Assembly: GCA_038868115.1 (NCBI GenBank)
Contig: JAWBXA010000021.1
Coordinates: 1-18,553, forward strand
Reading direction: 5' to 3'
DNA length: 18,553 nucleotides
Source of the DNA: JAGTQI01 sp038868115
GTDB taxonomy: Archaea; Thermoproteota; Bathyarchaeia; Bathyarchaeales; Bathycorpusculaceae
Below are positions 1-8,509 of this stretch, one piece after another (within the stretch, counting starts at the first letter, position 1; the number at the start of each line of letters is the position of its first letter). The position numbers were made by a program, and so were the translations under genes. The notes under the pieces were generated by a model. It did no database searches, was not told the DNA's origin, and worked only from the letters and a program-made list of their open reading frames with translations.

Positions 1-742
1 CTTGTGTAATGTAGTCTAGTTTTGCTATGGCCCTGCTTCCGGTCACCACAAGTACTCTTGTTTTGTAGGGGGTTAGCCAATTTGCCTCTATGAAGGCGTT
101 TTTCCCATGCTCGAAAGTCAGCATTATGTGGGCGTAATCCTCAAACTTCCTATGTCTCATATTCCCGGTTTTTGCATAAACCGCCACTGGGTCATTGCTA
201 AACAAGTAGCGCATCACGTCAATGTCATGAATGGCCAAGTCTTTCACCACCCCAATGTCTCCCACTCTTTCAGGCCACTCTGAAACTCTTTTTGCGGTGG
301 CGCAAACAAGTTCGCCTATATCTTGGCTTTCAATAGCCTTTTTAATGTACTGAAGCCCAGGAATAAAACGCATTAAAAAGCCAACAGAAAGATGTAAGCC
401 TTCCCTGTCCGCTGTTTTCAGCAAAGTTTCCGCCTGCTTAGAATTGGCAGCCATAGGCTTCTCAACCAAAACATGCTTTCCAGCCTTTAGCGCCTTTAAA
501 GCCTCTTTTGCGAGGCTTGTTGACCATGTACAGACACTGACAGCCTCGATATCTTTTCTCTTCAGCATCCTTATCGCGTTAGAATAAACCTTAACGCTAA
601 ATTGTTTGGCGACGGCCTTTGCTCTTTCAGCATCAATGTCGCAAACGGCCAGAAGCTCTGTTTCCTCCAGTTCGGTAAAAACTCTTGCGTGATTTTTGCC
701 CCAGAACCCTGTTCCTATGACGGCAACTCCAAGTTTTTTCAT
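1..742 (-). CDS. Gfo/Idh/MocA family NAD(P)-dependent sugar oxidoreductase (3' end missing)
   Basis: The first 247 codons of a minus-strand gene run off the left edge. The N-terminus holds a Rossmann nucleotide-binding loop, VIGTGFWGKNHA (residues 9-20), then the family hallmark EKP (VLVEKPMA, EKP at 94-96), and a conserved D-x-x-x-H stretch, DLAIHDIDVMRYL, near residue 170. These define the Gfo/Idh/MocA family, which oxidises or reduces hydroxyls on free or nucleotide-linked sugars. The ATG overlaps the TGA of the upstream sugar dehydrogenase as ATGA (739-742), so the two are translationally coupled. Context suggests a UDP-HexNAc 3-dehydrogenase (WbpB-like) or similar step in surface-sugar synthesis; the exact substrate cannot be read from the sequence. 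The family is certain, the substrate is not. Confidence 0.9.
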   Translation of the reverse strand, partial: MKKLGVAVIGTGFWGKNHARVFTELEETELLAVCDIDAERAKAVAKQFSVKVYSNAIRMLKRKDIEAVSVCTWSTSLAKEALKALKAGKHVLVEKPMAANSKQAETLLKTADREGLHLSVGFLMRFIPGLQYIKKAIESQDIGELVCATAKRVSEWPERVGDIGVVKDLAIHDIDVMRYLFSNDPVAVYAKTGNMRHRKFEDYAHIMLTFEHGKNAFIEANWLTPYKTRVLVVTGSRAIAKLDYITQ

Positions 743-2094
743 TTCTTCCAAATCCCCCTTCCAAAACCACGATATATAAAGCCCTCAGCCTCAACTTTTA
801 AGGGATCCAAAACGCCTTCAAGGTCAACGATTGCCGCTGGCATTTTTGCTAAAAGCTTGAGCTTTCTTAAATTTAGCCGTTTAAGTTGCTCGTGTGCTGC
901 CAGTATCACTATGCAATCTGTGCCTTCAACAGCTTCGATTAAGCTTTTTTTAATTTGTGCATGCTCTAGGTCTGTTATGGCTTTCCAAGATATGTAGGGG
1001 TCGTAAAGTGTTAATTTTGCCCCTTTATTCGCCAGCATATCAACAAGTTTCTTTGCAGAGTTCTTTGGAGTATCTGCGGTGTTTGGTGTTTGGGAAATTC
1101 CAAGCAGTGTTATTTTTGCTCTTCGTAATGGTTTTCCGCAGTTTTTAAGTGCGTCTCGAACCAGCTCAACTTCATGCCTTAAAACTTCCTCGTCTAATTC
1201 TATGGCTGTTTCTGGAACGCGGAGTTTCACGTTAAGGCTTTCAGCTTCTTCCAGCAATATTTTAAGTGCCTCATTTGTTGATGTCAATTGCATATGTGTG
1301 CCAGCAGTAGAGCCAAAAAAGTTGCGAGCCACGAAGTAGTCTACGCCAAGCTTCTCGCAGAGAAGAGCAAACTCGGCAGCCAGTGCAGAGTTAACATTTT
1401 GGAAGGCGGCTTCAAAAAGTGCGGCGGCCTCCGCTATCTTCAAGTCTTGAACTGGGACGACCTCGGTGCTTGTTATCGATTTTATGACGTTTAATGCCAT
1501 CTCCAAACTAGCCCCATCTGATGCAGCAACAATCCGTCTACAGCTTGACAGCCCCTTAAGCGTCTGTCTTTCCGGAAAAAGGATCGGGCTGTAAGCCAAG
1601 TAAAAGTCTGAACCAGCCCTAAATCCAGAGGAGCTTTCCAGAACTTCTCTGAGCATTTCCTCCGTTACGCCTATTCCAACAACACTTGTGACGATAATTA
1701 ATGTTTCTTTTCGAAGGCATGGACCTATGGACTTCAGAGTTTTTTCTAGAGGGGAATAATCTACCTTACCTTTATCATCTACAACAACGGGAGTGGTAAC
1801 CAATATGACGTTACTTTGGGCTAATGCGGCTTTCAAATCATTAGTAGCTTTTAGCCTTCCACTCGCCAAATTTTTCCGGAAGACCGGCTCCACTTCATGC
1901 TTCAAAAATGGAACTTTGCCTTTTTGTATACGCTCTACAGTGGCTTGGTCGCTGTCGACGCACATAACCTTAAAGCCAGCCTCGGCAAAAAGACAGGCAT
2001 GAAGGAGGCCTAAACGTCCACAATTCACTATGCTAACTGCCCTTTCGCCTCGCTGTTCCGAAGTTTTGGTTTCTATGGATTTTGTTGATAGCAT
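739..2094 (-). CDS. Nucleotide-sugar dehydrogenase homologue (UDP-ManNAc/UDP-Glc 6-dehydrogenase family), active site degenerate
   Basis: A 451-residue protein with the order of a UDP-sugar 6-dehydrogenase: N-terminal Rossmann domain (about 19-210), central dimerisation helix (about 215-250), and C-terminal UDP-binding-like domain (about 325-445, with LGISQTPNTADTPKNSA and LYDPYI). Family members oxidise C6 of a UDP-sugar to the uronate using a Cys, Lys and Asn. Here those residues are absent. The helix that normally reads E-x-x-K-x-x-E-N reads EAAALFEA (222-229), with Ala at the Lys and Asn positions, and the usual GPGVGGHC block holding the catalytic Cys is missing (about 250-280). The nucleotide loop is also altered (NCGRLG instead of GxGxxG). 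The ATG has a GGAG 8 nt upstream. It lies 36 bp after the mutase gene and overlaps the next gene by 4 bp. It is probably non-catalytic or of changed function. Confidence 0.85.
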   Translation of the reverse strand: MLSTKSIETKTSEQRGERAVSIVNCGRLGLLHACLFAEAGFKVMCVDSDQATVERIQKGKVPFLKHEVEPVFRKNLASGRLKATNDLKAALAQSNVILVTTPVVVDDKGKVDYSPLEKTLKSIGPCLRKETLIIVTSVVGIGVTEEMLREVLESSSGFRAGSDFYLAYSPILFPERQTLKGLSSCRRIVAASDGASLEMALNVIKSITSTEVVPVQDLKIAEAAALFEAAFQNVNSALAAEFALLCEKLGVDYFVARNFFGSTAGTHMQLTSTNEALKILLEEAESLNVKLRVPETAIELDEEVLRHEVELVRDALKNCGKPLRRAKITLLGISQTPNTADTPKNSAKKLVDMLANKGAKLTLYDPYISWKAITDLEHAQIKKSLIEAVEGTDCIVILAAHEQLKRLNLRKLKLLAKMPAAIVDLEGVLDPLKVEAEGFIYRGFGRGIWKK

Positions 2095-2130
2095 TCGGTT
2101 TTCTCCGAGTCGCAGAAGTACAATGCTGGT

Positions 2131-3507
2131 TTAGACTTTTAAGTTGTCGATTATCTTTTTAAGTTTTAAACTGAAGTCTTGGACAAGCTTTAGGGCTTTC
2201 TTCTTTGTTTTCGCTTCTGCATAAAGCCTGTATAGTGGTTCTGTCCCGCTTGGTCTGACAAGTATGGAGCTTTTATCATCAAACCAAATCTTGACGCCGT
2301 CGATGGTGTTTATGTTTAGCCCCTTTGTTTGTTCTATGAGTTTTTCTAAAACTTTTTCTTTGAGCTGTTCGGGGCATTCAACCTTGCCCTTCTCGATAAA
2401 GTATCTGGGCAGTTCTGCGAGAAGGCTTGAAAGCTTTTTGCCAGTTTCAGCCATTATATCCAAAATTAGGGCTGTGGCCATTGCGCCATCCCTGACTGGC
2501 TGGTGGGGCCCGTAAAAAATTCCGCCGTTTTCCTCCCCGCCAAGTTTTGCGCCTAATTTTTTCATTGTATGAGAGACTATGACGCTTCCAACTTTTGTCC
2601 AGACAATTTCTCCGCCGTAAGCGTCGGCGATATCCTTTACCAAAGTTGATGAACTTATTGGCGAGACAATTTTTTCGCCCCGATTTTTTAGCAGAAAGTG
2701 TTTTTCAACGATGGCGAAGGTTTTGTCGCCCCATTGGATTTCCCCTTTCTCGTCGATGAAGATTGAGCGGTCAGCGTCACCATCAAAGGCGACGCCTAGA
2801 TCAGCACCCACAGCCTTGACTGTTGAGGCTAAATCTCCAAGGTTTTCTGGTCGCGGTTCAGGCGGTCTAGCTGGAAATGTTCCATCAATGTTTGCGTTTA
2901 TGGTTGTTACGCGGCAGCCAAGCTCTCTAAGAAGTTTAGGAACTGCAAGGGCGGCGACGCTGTTCGCAGCGTCAACGATGACATGATAGTTTTTGCTGGC
3001 TATTTTGGCTGTGTCTACATGCCCCTTTATGGCTTCAATGTATTCTTCAATAATTCCAGTGAGCGTTTGCAAGTCGCCTATTTTGTCCCATCCTACAAGG
3101 CGAATCTTATGGTCAAAGAATATGTTTTCAATATCGATTTCTTGTTCCCGTGCAATTTCTATTCCATCATTCCATACAACTTTTATCCCGTTATATTCTG
3201 GCGGGTTATGGGAAGCTGTTATGATTACCCCACCGTCAAGCTTGTGCTTTTTAACAGCATATTGCAATGCTGGTGTAGGCGCCATTCCAGCAAACAGCAC
3301 ACTGCAGCCAGTAGCATTTAAACCAGATATTATGGCTTTTGCAAGCATAGGGCTGCTTGTTCTGGCATCATATCCAACAAGCAAATCCCCACAATTGAAG
3401 TATGTGCCTATTGCACTTCCAATAGTGATTGCAAGCTCTGGCGTTAACTCTTTGTTAACGAGCCCGCGGATTCCATTAGTTCCAAATAGCCTCCTTTGGC
3501 TTAGCAT
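2131..3507 (-). CDS. glmM: Phosphoglucosamine/phosphohexose mutase (GlmM type, alpha-D-phosphohexomutase family)
   Basis: A full-length 458-residue alpha-D-phosphohexomutase. All four signature loops are visible: the phosphoserine loop TASHNPPEYNG (Ser99), the magnesium loop DGDADR (242-247), the sugar loop GGEENGG (about 323-329), and the phosphate-binding RPSGTEPLYR near residue 417. The enzyme moves phosphate between C6 and C1 of a hexose or hexosamine, typically glucosamine-6-P to glucosamine-1-P on the way to UDP-GlcNAc; archaeal members may also accept mannose or glucose phosphates. The gene begins 12 bp after the nucleotidyltransferase gene, with GGTGA just before the ATG. The pairing of mutase with nucleotidyltransferase gives the two last steps to an NDP-sugar. 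The family is secure; sugar specificity is inferred. Confidence 0.93.
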   Translation of the reverse strand: MLSQRRLFGTNGIRGLVNKELTPELAITIGSAIGTYFNCGDLLVGYDARTSSPMLAKAIISGLNATGCSVLFAGMAPTPALQYAVKKHKLDGGVIITASHNPPEYNGIKVVWNDGIEIAREQEIDIENIFFDHKIRLVGWDKIGDLQTLTGIIEEYIEAIKGHVDTAKIASKNYHVIVDAANSVAALAVPKLLRELGCRVTTINANIDGTFPARPPEPRPENLGDLASTVKAVGADLGVAFDGDADRSIFIDEKGEIQWGDKTFAIVEKHFLLKNRGEKIVSPISSSTLVKDIADAYGGEIVWTKVGSVIVSHTMKKLGAKLGGEENGGIFYGPHQPVRDGAMATALILDIMAETGKKLSSLLAELPRYFIEKGKVECPEQLKEKVLEKLIEQTKGLNINTIDGVKIWFDDKSSILVRPSGTEPLYRLYAEAKTKKKALKLVQDFSLKLKKIIDNLKV

Positions 3508-3519
3508 AGCTCACCACCA

Positions 3520-4605
3520 TTAAATAATGCACTTAGCCTCTGACACGTCCCGGTAAACTTCTTTCGCTGGACATATTGAAACCCCTTCCGCCAATGAGAC
3601 GTTATCCCCTATAACTGCACAGTCGCCTATAACACAGTTACCGCTAATTTTAACCCCTCTACCGATAATGGCGTTTTCTCCAATTATAGCTCCATTTATA
3701 AAAGAATCATCTGAAATGGAGACTCCTGGAAATACTATGGAGTTTCTTATGTGAACCTTTCTTCCAACATTAACATTTTTCCCGAGAACCGTGTATGGTC
3801 CAATTGTTGAATACTCTTCGATGGTAACGCTTTCATCGCAGAATACCGGCTCATTTATCTGCCCACCACTTTTTATCACATTTTTTAGCTTTCCACGAAG
3901 ATTACCTAATAGAGTTTTGTTTACTTCCAAATAGTCCTCGGCTTTGCCAATATCCGTCCACAAGCCATTGAACGTGAAACCAAAAAGCTTGCCTTCTTCC
4001 GCCAATTTTGGGAACACTTCACGTTCAAGAGAAACCTTTCTTCCAGTCTGGACGTATTTGAAAATTTCGTGGCTGAGAACGTATATCCCAGCATTTATGA
4101 GGTTTGACGGAGATTCTTCCGGCTGCGGTTTCTCGATAAACTTTTTTATTCTACCATTATAATCGAGTTCTGCAACTCCGTACCGGCTTGGATCTTTAAC
4201 TGTGCATAGGGCTATGGTTGCGGTGGCATTTTCTTTCTCATGTCTTTTGATTATTTCGGCGTAGTTTATGTTGGTGAAGATGTCGCCATTTACCACCAAG
4301 AAATTGTCGTCTCCTAGGAATTCTTCAGCATGCTTTATTGCGCCGCCGGTTCCGAGGGGCCTTTTTGGAGGGTCGTATGAGTAAGTGATTTTCACTGTGC
4401 CCTTGGAAAATTTGGAGTTTTTTATGTGGAAGGCTGTTTGATGATTAACCGCCAATATTGCCTCTCTTATTCCGCTTTTTGAGAGGCTTTCAATGGTCCA
4501 CTCTAAAAGCGGCTTGTTAAGAACTGGGAATAGAATTTTGGGTCTTGTACAGCTTAGGGGCCTAAGCCGAGTTGCAAATCCCCCAGCCAGAATTAATGCC
4601 TTCAA
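3520..4605 (-). CDS. Sugar-1-phosphate nucleotidyltransferase with left-handed beta-helix tail (mannose-1-P guanylyltransferase/GlmU-like)
   Basis: A 361-residue two-domain protein. The N-terminal nucleotidyltransferase fold starts MKALILAGGFATRLRPLS with the RPK motif (TRPKILFP) just after, then the metal-binding VVNGDIF (about 104-110), FIEKP and LWTDIGKAEDY (about 216-226). The C-terminal part is hexapeptide repeats of a left-handed beta-helix (IGPYTVLGKNVNVG through IGDCAVIGDNVSL). Length and the W-x-DIG motif resemble GDP-mannose pyrophosphorylases, but archaeal UDP-GlcNAc and dTDP-Glc enzymes look similar, so the nucleotide and sugar remain open. The start codon is TTG, with GGTGA 7 nt upstream; there is no better ATG. 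It is the first gene of the minus-strand sugar operon and is divergent from the creatininase-type gene. Confidence 0.9.
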   Translation of the reverse strand: MKALILAGGFATRLRPLSCTRPKILFPVLNKPLLEWTIESLSKSGIREAILAVNHQTAFHIKNSKFSKGTVKITYSYDPPKRPLGTGGAIKHAEEFLGDDNFLVVNGDIFTNINYAEIIKRHEKENATATIALCTVKDPSRYGVAELDYNGRIKKFIEKPQPEESPSNLINAGIYVLSHEIFKYVQTGRKVSLEREVFPKLAEEGKLFGFTFNGLWTDIGKAEDYLEVNKTLLGNLRGKLKNVIKSGGQINEPVFCDESVTIEEYSTIGPYTVLGKNVNVGRKVHIRNSIVFPGVSISDDSFINGAIIGENAIIGRGVKISGNCVIGDCAVIGDNVSLAEGVSICPAKEVYRDVSEAKCII

Positions 4606-4627
4606 TGGAGCTTCACCGTTTTATGCG

Positions 4628-4642
4628 CAAACTTATATTCAA
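4628..4642. promoter_or_regulatory. Possible shared TATA region between divergent genes
   Basis: The 86-bp gap between the nucleotidyltransferase start (TTG, 4605) and the creatininase-type ATG (4692) contains one AT-rich core, aacttatatt, that reads as a TATA-like element on both strands. It lies about 55 bp before the plus-strand ATG and about 30 bp before the minus-strand TTG, so the minus transcript would have a very short leader. This rests on position and composition only. Confidence 0.35.
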
Positions 4643-4691
4643 ATTCCTTGGGAATAAAACAGTTTCGTGGAGATGGAGGACAGCTCATGAA

Positions 4692-5429
4692 ATGAGCTGG
4701 GTGGAGGCAAAAGAATATTTTAGCAGAAATGACATCGCTATTGTTCCAGTCGGCTCCAATGAGCAGCATGACCCACAAAATCCCTTGGGAACAGATCATT
4801 TTATCGCTAAGGCAATAGCTGAGGAGGCCGCCAAACGCACAAATGTCCTTTGTTTGTAGGTCATTCCCTTTGGTGTGAGCCACCACCACAGACAATTTTG
4901 GGGCACAATTCATGTTTCGCCTAAAACCCTAAAAGCCTATGTTAGGGATGTTTGCCTATCCCTAAACTATTATGGTGTGAAGAAAATTGTCATTGTTAAT
5001 GGGCATGGCGGAAACCTAAACGCCCTAACAGAGCTGGCCAGAGAGCTACGGGAAAGGGGAATTTTCATATCAGTTTTTCAGTGGTGGCCGGCTGCTGGAA
5101 AACTTTTGCCGGACATATTCAAGCCAGAAGAGCGGGGACATGCTGGTTCTGAAGAGACTTCTGTGAATTTGGCTTTGCATCCGCATCTTGTAAACATGGA
5201 TCGTGCTGTAGATGAGGAGGTGCGGGGACATGTTGCAGAGGTTGAAGGCATAATACTTCCTTTAGACACTGTGGACCGCACAAGTTCGGGAGTTTTTGGC
5301 AAGTCAACAACTGCTTTGGCGGATAAGGGTAAACAAGTTTTGGAAGCAGTAGTTAATGAGCTTGTTAAACACATCAATTTGTTGAAAAGGGCGAAGGTTG
5401 AGGATTTGATGGCTAAATCGAGAATTTAA
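4692..5429 (+). pseudogene. Creatininase-family amidohydrolase gene interrupted by one in-frame TAG
   Basis: Read through, this frame gives a complete creatininase-family protein of 245 codons, the usual size. A TAG at 4857-4859 falls between NVLCL and VIPFGVSHHH, and both halves are in the same frame. The metal ligands expected for the family are present on both sides: GSNEQHDPQNPLGTDH (Glu, His, Asp) before the stop, NGHGGN and GHAGSEETS (second Glu) after it. Relatives cleave cyclic amides or formamides, for example creatininase and the archaeal riboflavin-pathway deformylase ArfB. The start is the ATG before SWVEAKEYF, with GGAGG 12 nt upstream. A product restarting from GTG 4875 would lack the metal site. 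A recent nonsense mutation, a sequencing error or readthrough would all fit; TAG is a normal stop in neighbouring genes. Confidence 0.7.
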
Positions 5430-5433
5430 AGCT

Positions 5434-6978
5434 TCATTCCCATTCTATAGTTGCAGGCGGCTTATGGGTAATGTCGTACACCACCCTAACAACTTCTGGT
5501 GTTTCGCTGGTTATCCTGGTGGAGACTTTTTCCAGAATCTTGTAGGGGATTCTTGCAAAACTCGCCGTCATAGCCTCGCGACTTTCCACAGCTCGGATGG
5601 CTACAACATAGCCATAAGCTCTAGCATCGCCCTTAACACCAGTGGCTTTCGTATTTGTCAAAACCGCAAAATACTGCCACAATCGCTCTTTTAAGCCACT
5701 TTTCTCGAATTCCTCCCTTATAATTCTGTCCGCCTTTCTAACAATCTCAACTTTTTCTTTAGTTATTTCACCTACAACTCGTACTGCAAGCCCTGGACCG
5801 GGAAAAGGTTGCCTAAAAACTATTTCTTTTGGCAACCCGATTATTTGGGCGACCCTGCGGATCTCGTCTTTGTATAAGTCTCTCAGAGGCTCAATAATTT
5901 TCTTAAACTTGATTTTTGTTGGAAGCCCAGCGACATTATGATGTGTCTTAATTTTATCGGAGAACCTTCTGAAACCAGATTCGATTCTATCTGGGTAAAT
6001 AGTTCCTTGGATGAGGTATTCTGCGCCAACTTTTTCGGCAATTTCTTCAAAAACTCTAATGAACTCTTCGCCTATAATTTTCCTTTTCATTTCTGGGTCT
6101 GTTACGCCTTTAAGTCTTTCAAAGAATCTTTCTTGCGCGTTTACAATAACCATGTTTATTTTGAGTTTTTGGAAGGTGTTCTTAACAAATTCTGGTTCGT
6201 TTTCCCTCATGAACCCGTGGTCAACAAATACTGCTGTTAGTTTTTCGCCTACTGCTTTGGCTGCTATGGCTGTGGCTACACTGGAGTCTATGCCTCCGCT
6301 TAAAGCTATTATAGCTTTGCCGTCGCCAATCTCTCTCTTAACCTCTTCAACCATTTTATTTATGATGTTTTCCATCTTCCAGTTGGCAACACAACCGCAT
6401 ACCTCAAAAAGAAAGTTGCGTAGCATTTTGGCGCCATTAACTGTGTGTACCACTTCTGGATGCCACTGTAAACCGTAAATTGGTTTGGTTTTATGTTTGA
6501 AGGCGGCAACTGGACAATTTTGTGTGCGGGCTAAAACTTCAAATTCTTGGGGAACCGAGAAGACTGTGTCGCTGTGGCTCATCCAAACCCGTTCTTTTCT
6601 GTTTAAACCCTTCAAAATGTCAATTGGCTTGTCTATTGTCGCATAGGTTGAGCCGAACTCTTTCCGCTTGGCTGGTCCAACTTTTCCACCGAAAATTTGA
6701 GCTATAAGCTGATGCCCATAGCATAAACCCAAAACGGGTAGTCCTAAATCAAAAATGCGTTTGTCGGGCTTTGGCGCATCAACGTCAAAAACGCTTGCGG
6801 GACCGCCCGACAGAATTAACCCTTTAACGTTAAACTTTTCGCCTACAAGCCTTATTTCCTCAATTTTTATGTCGTGAGGAACAATTTCTGAGTATACGCC
6901 ATTTTCTCTAACACGTCTTCCAATGAGATGGCAGTATTGCCCGCCAAAGTCCAATACAAGTATGGCATCGTATTTCAA
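5434..6978 (-). CDS. guaA: GMP synthase (glutamine-hydrolysing), single fused polypeptide
   Basis: A 514-residue protein that aminates XMP to GMP using glutamine and ATP. The glutaminase domain (1-195) has the oxyanion segment LSGGPASVFD, nucleophile elbow LGLCYGHQ (Cys86) and QWHPEVVHT (His173, Glu175). The ATP pyrophosphatase domain starts with the PP-loop ALSGGIDSS (226-233), and the C-terminal dimerisation domain shows FPGPGLAVRVVG and ends HKPPATIEWE as expected. In many archaea the two halves are separate proteins; here they are one. The start is TTG (MKYDAI); no strong ribosome site precedes it. The gene lies 55 bp after glnA on the same strand, so it may share the glnA transcript, linking glutamine supply with a glutamine consumer. 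It converges on the creatininase-type gene with only 4 bp between stops. Confidence 0.96.
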   Translation of the reverse strand: MKYDAILVLDFGGQYCHLIGRRVRENGVYSEIVPHDIKIEEIRLVGEKFNVKGLILSGGPASVFDVDAPKPDKRIFDLGLPVLGLCYGHQLIAQIFGGKVGPAKRKEFGSTYATIDKPIDILKGLNRKERVWMSHSDTVFSVPQEFEVLARTQNCPVAAFKHKTKPIYGLQWHPEVVHTVNGAKMLRNFLFEVCGCVANWKMENIINKMVEEVKREIGDGKAIIALSGGIDSSVATAIAAKAVGEKLTAVFVDHGFMRENEPEFVKNTFQKLKINMVIVNAQERFFERLKGVTDPEMKRKIIGEEFIRVFEEIAEKVGAEYLIQGTIYPDRIESGFRRFSDKIKTHHNVAGLPTKIKFKKIIEPLRDLYKDEIRRVAQIIGLPKEIVFRQPFPGPGLAVRVVGEITKEKVEIVRKADRIIREEFEKSGLKERLWQYFAVLTNTKATGVKGDARAYGYVVAIRAVESREAMTASFARIPYKILEKVSTRITSETPEVVRVVYDITHKPPATIEWE

Positions 6979-7033
6979 GTATACACACGCTCATATGGCT
7001 TTGAACATAGGGATAAATGCTATTAAAAGTTTG

Positions 7034-8434
7034 TTAGGCGTAAATGTACTTTTGCAACTCCCAAAGGGTAACTGCGCCCTTATCATTTTTTGGCATGTGG
7101 GACTCGTATTCACGCCACTCTTGCAGCTTAAGCTCCAAATATTTCTCCACGTTTTCTTTACCCAAAGCCCTTATGCAAACGTCGTCGCTCTTTAACTCCT
7201 CCAAGGCTTCTTTAAGCGAACCAGGCAGAACTTCTATGCCAAGCTCTCTTCGTTTTGTCTCGCTCAAATGATAAACATTCACATCAACAGGGTCGCCTGG
7301 CTCTATCTTCCTTTTAATGCCATCTAAACCAGCCTCAAAAATTGCAGCATAAGCTAGGTAAGGATTGCAGAGCGGGTCTGGACAACGGAATTCAATTCTG
7401 GCCTCATTCTCCTTTCCAGGGAAGTATTCTGGCACCCTTATCAAGGCTGAACGGTTTTTCCGGCTCCAAGTGATGTAAACTGGAGCTTCATAACCCGGCA
7501 CAAGCCTCTTATAACTGTTCACCGTAGGCGCCACAACTGCGCATAAAGCCCTTGCATGTTCAAGAATTCCACCTATAAAATAGCGGCACTTCTGGGATAA
7601 GTGGGCATAACTATCTTTATCATAGAAAACATTTCTTCCAGTTTTCGAGTCGAAAAGACCAAGGTGAACGTGCATTCCATTCCCTGGCTTTCCAAACCAT
7701 GGTTTTGGCATGAAAGTGGCTATCCAACCGTATTTTCTATCGGCAACAGCCTTAGCTGCAAACTTATAACGCATAATATTGTCTGCGGTAGTCACAGGGT
7801 CAGAGTACTTGAAGGTTATTTCATTTTGGGCTGCGCCGACTTCATGGTGCTGCCTCTCAACGGCTATGCCCATAGTGAAAAGCGCATTGGTCAACTCCAT
7901 TCTGAAGGCTTCAGTAATGTCCCTACCCGGCGCTATATCAAAATAGCGTTGCTTATCTATAAGGTGATTTTCAACAGGCTGAAAGCCGCCATCAGCAGTT
8001 TTTTGCACGAGATAGAATTCTAACTCTGCGGCTGCTGTTGGCTCGTATCGCTCAGCCGCTAATTTTTCAAGGGTTTTTTGGCAGACATATCTCGGGTCGC
8101 CTTCAAAGCGCTTGCCTTCCGGTGTATATAAATTGCAGATGAAGCTCACAACACTTTTTTCGTAGAAGTAGTATGGGCAAACCGTGAAGGTAGCTATGTC
8201 AGGCTTCATGAGCATGTCGCTTTCTTCTATACTAACTCCACCAATTAATGATGAGCCGTCAAAACCTACACCGTCAACCATCGCGCTTTCCACTTCCTCC
8301 ACCGGAATCGTTCTGCCCTTAAAAAAGCCAAGCAAATCCGTGAAATGCAACAGAACATGGTCAGCGTTTTTCATAAGCTTAAAGCACAGCTCAACATTCT
8401 GGTTCCGGAGCATTCGTCGCAACGAACTTCTCAT
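7034..8434 (-). CDS. glnA: Glutamine synthetase, type I
   Basis: A 466-residue type I glutamine synthetase, which makes glutamine from glutamate, ammonia and ATP. Family landmarks run in order: GFDGSSLIGG near residue 75, the beta-grasp/metal segment, HHEVGAAQNEI, MPKPWFGKPGNGMHVH, NSYKRLVPGYEAPVYITW, and RIEFRCPDPLCNPYLA. The KNLY-type adenylylation motif of type I-beta enzymes is not seen in the usual place (NVYHLSETKRREL instead), so control by adenylylation is unlikely. The ATG at 8434 is preceded by GGAGG with a 7-nt spacer, which decides the start over the internal Met a few codons later. The gene is divergent from an Lrp/AsnC-type regulator across a 139-bp gap containing TATA boxes for both, and GMP synthase follows on the same strand. 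Confidence 0.97.
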   Translation of the reverse strand: MRSSLRRMLRNQNVELCFKLMKNADHVLLHFTDLLGFFKGRTIPVEEVESAMVDGVGFDGSSLIGGVSIEESDMLMKPDIATFTVCPYYFYEKSVVSFICNLYTPEGKRFEGDPRYVCQKTLEKLAAERYEPTAAAELEFYLVQKTADGGFQPVENHLIDKQRYFDIAPGRDITEAFRMELTNALFTMGIAVERQHHEVGAAQNEITFKYSDPVTTADNIMRYKFAAKAVADRKYGWIATFMPKPWFGKPGNGMHVHLGLFDSKTGRNVFYDKDSYAHLSQKCRYFIGGILEHARALCAVVAPTVNSYKRLVPGYEAPVYITWSRKNRSALIRVPEYFPGKENEARIEFRCPDPLCNPYLAYAAIFEAGLDGIKRKIEPGDPVDVNVYHLSETKRRELGIEVLPGSLKEALEELKSDDVCIRALGKENVEKYLELKLQEWREYESHMPKNDKGAVTLWELQKYIYA

Positions 8435-8478
8435 AATATTGCCTCCGATAATTTTACAGCAAAAAAGAGTTTAATAAT

Positions 8479-8497
8479 ACATATAAAAAGCTTTCCA
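8479..8497 (-). promoter_or_regulatory. glnA promoter (BRE/TATA)
   Basis: On the minus strand this reads GGAAAGCTTTTTATAT: a purine-rich BRE-like stretch followed by a TATA box, centred about 50 bp before the glnA ATG. A start site 25 bp downstream (near 8458) would leave a leader of about 24 nt containing the GGAGG. Confidence 0.6.
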
Positions 8498-8509
8498 AAG
8501 AAAATAACA

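Noticed and set aside
2993..3523. Long plus-strand frames opposite glmM (2983-3321, 2993-3523)
   Set aside because: They lie antisense to a full-length, motif-complete mutase and show no protein-like features.
4857..4859. Genome-wide use of TAG as pyrrolysine
   Set aside because: TAG ends the TFB, zinc-ribbon, aIF1, one membrane and two ferritin genes at the natural ends of their families, so TAG works as a normal stop here. Only site-specific readthrough remains possible.
4602..4913. Minus-strand frame of 103 codons across the creatininase start
   Set aside because: It overlaps the conserved metal-binding region on the other strand and has no recognisable content.
7601..8023. 140-codon plus-strand frame opposite glnA
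   Set aside because: It is antisense to conserved glutamine synthetase motifs; shadow frame.
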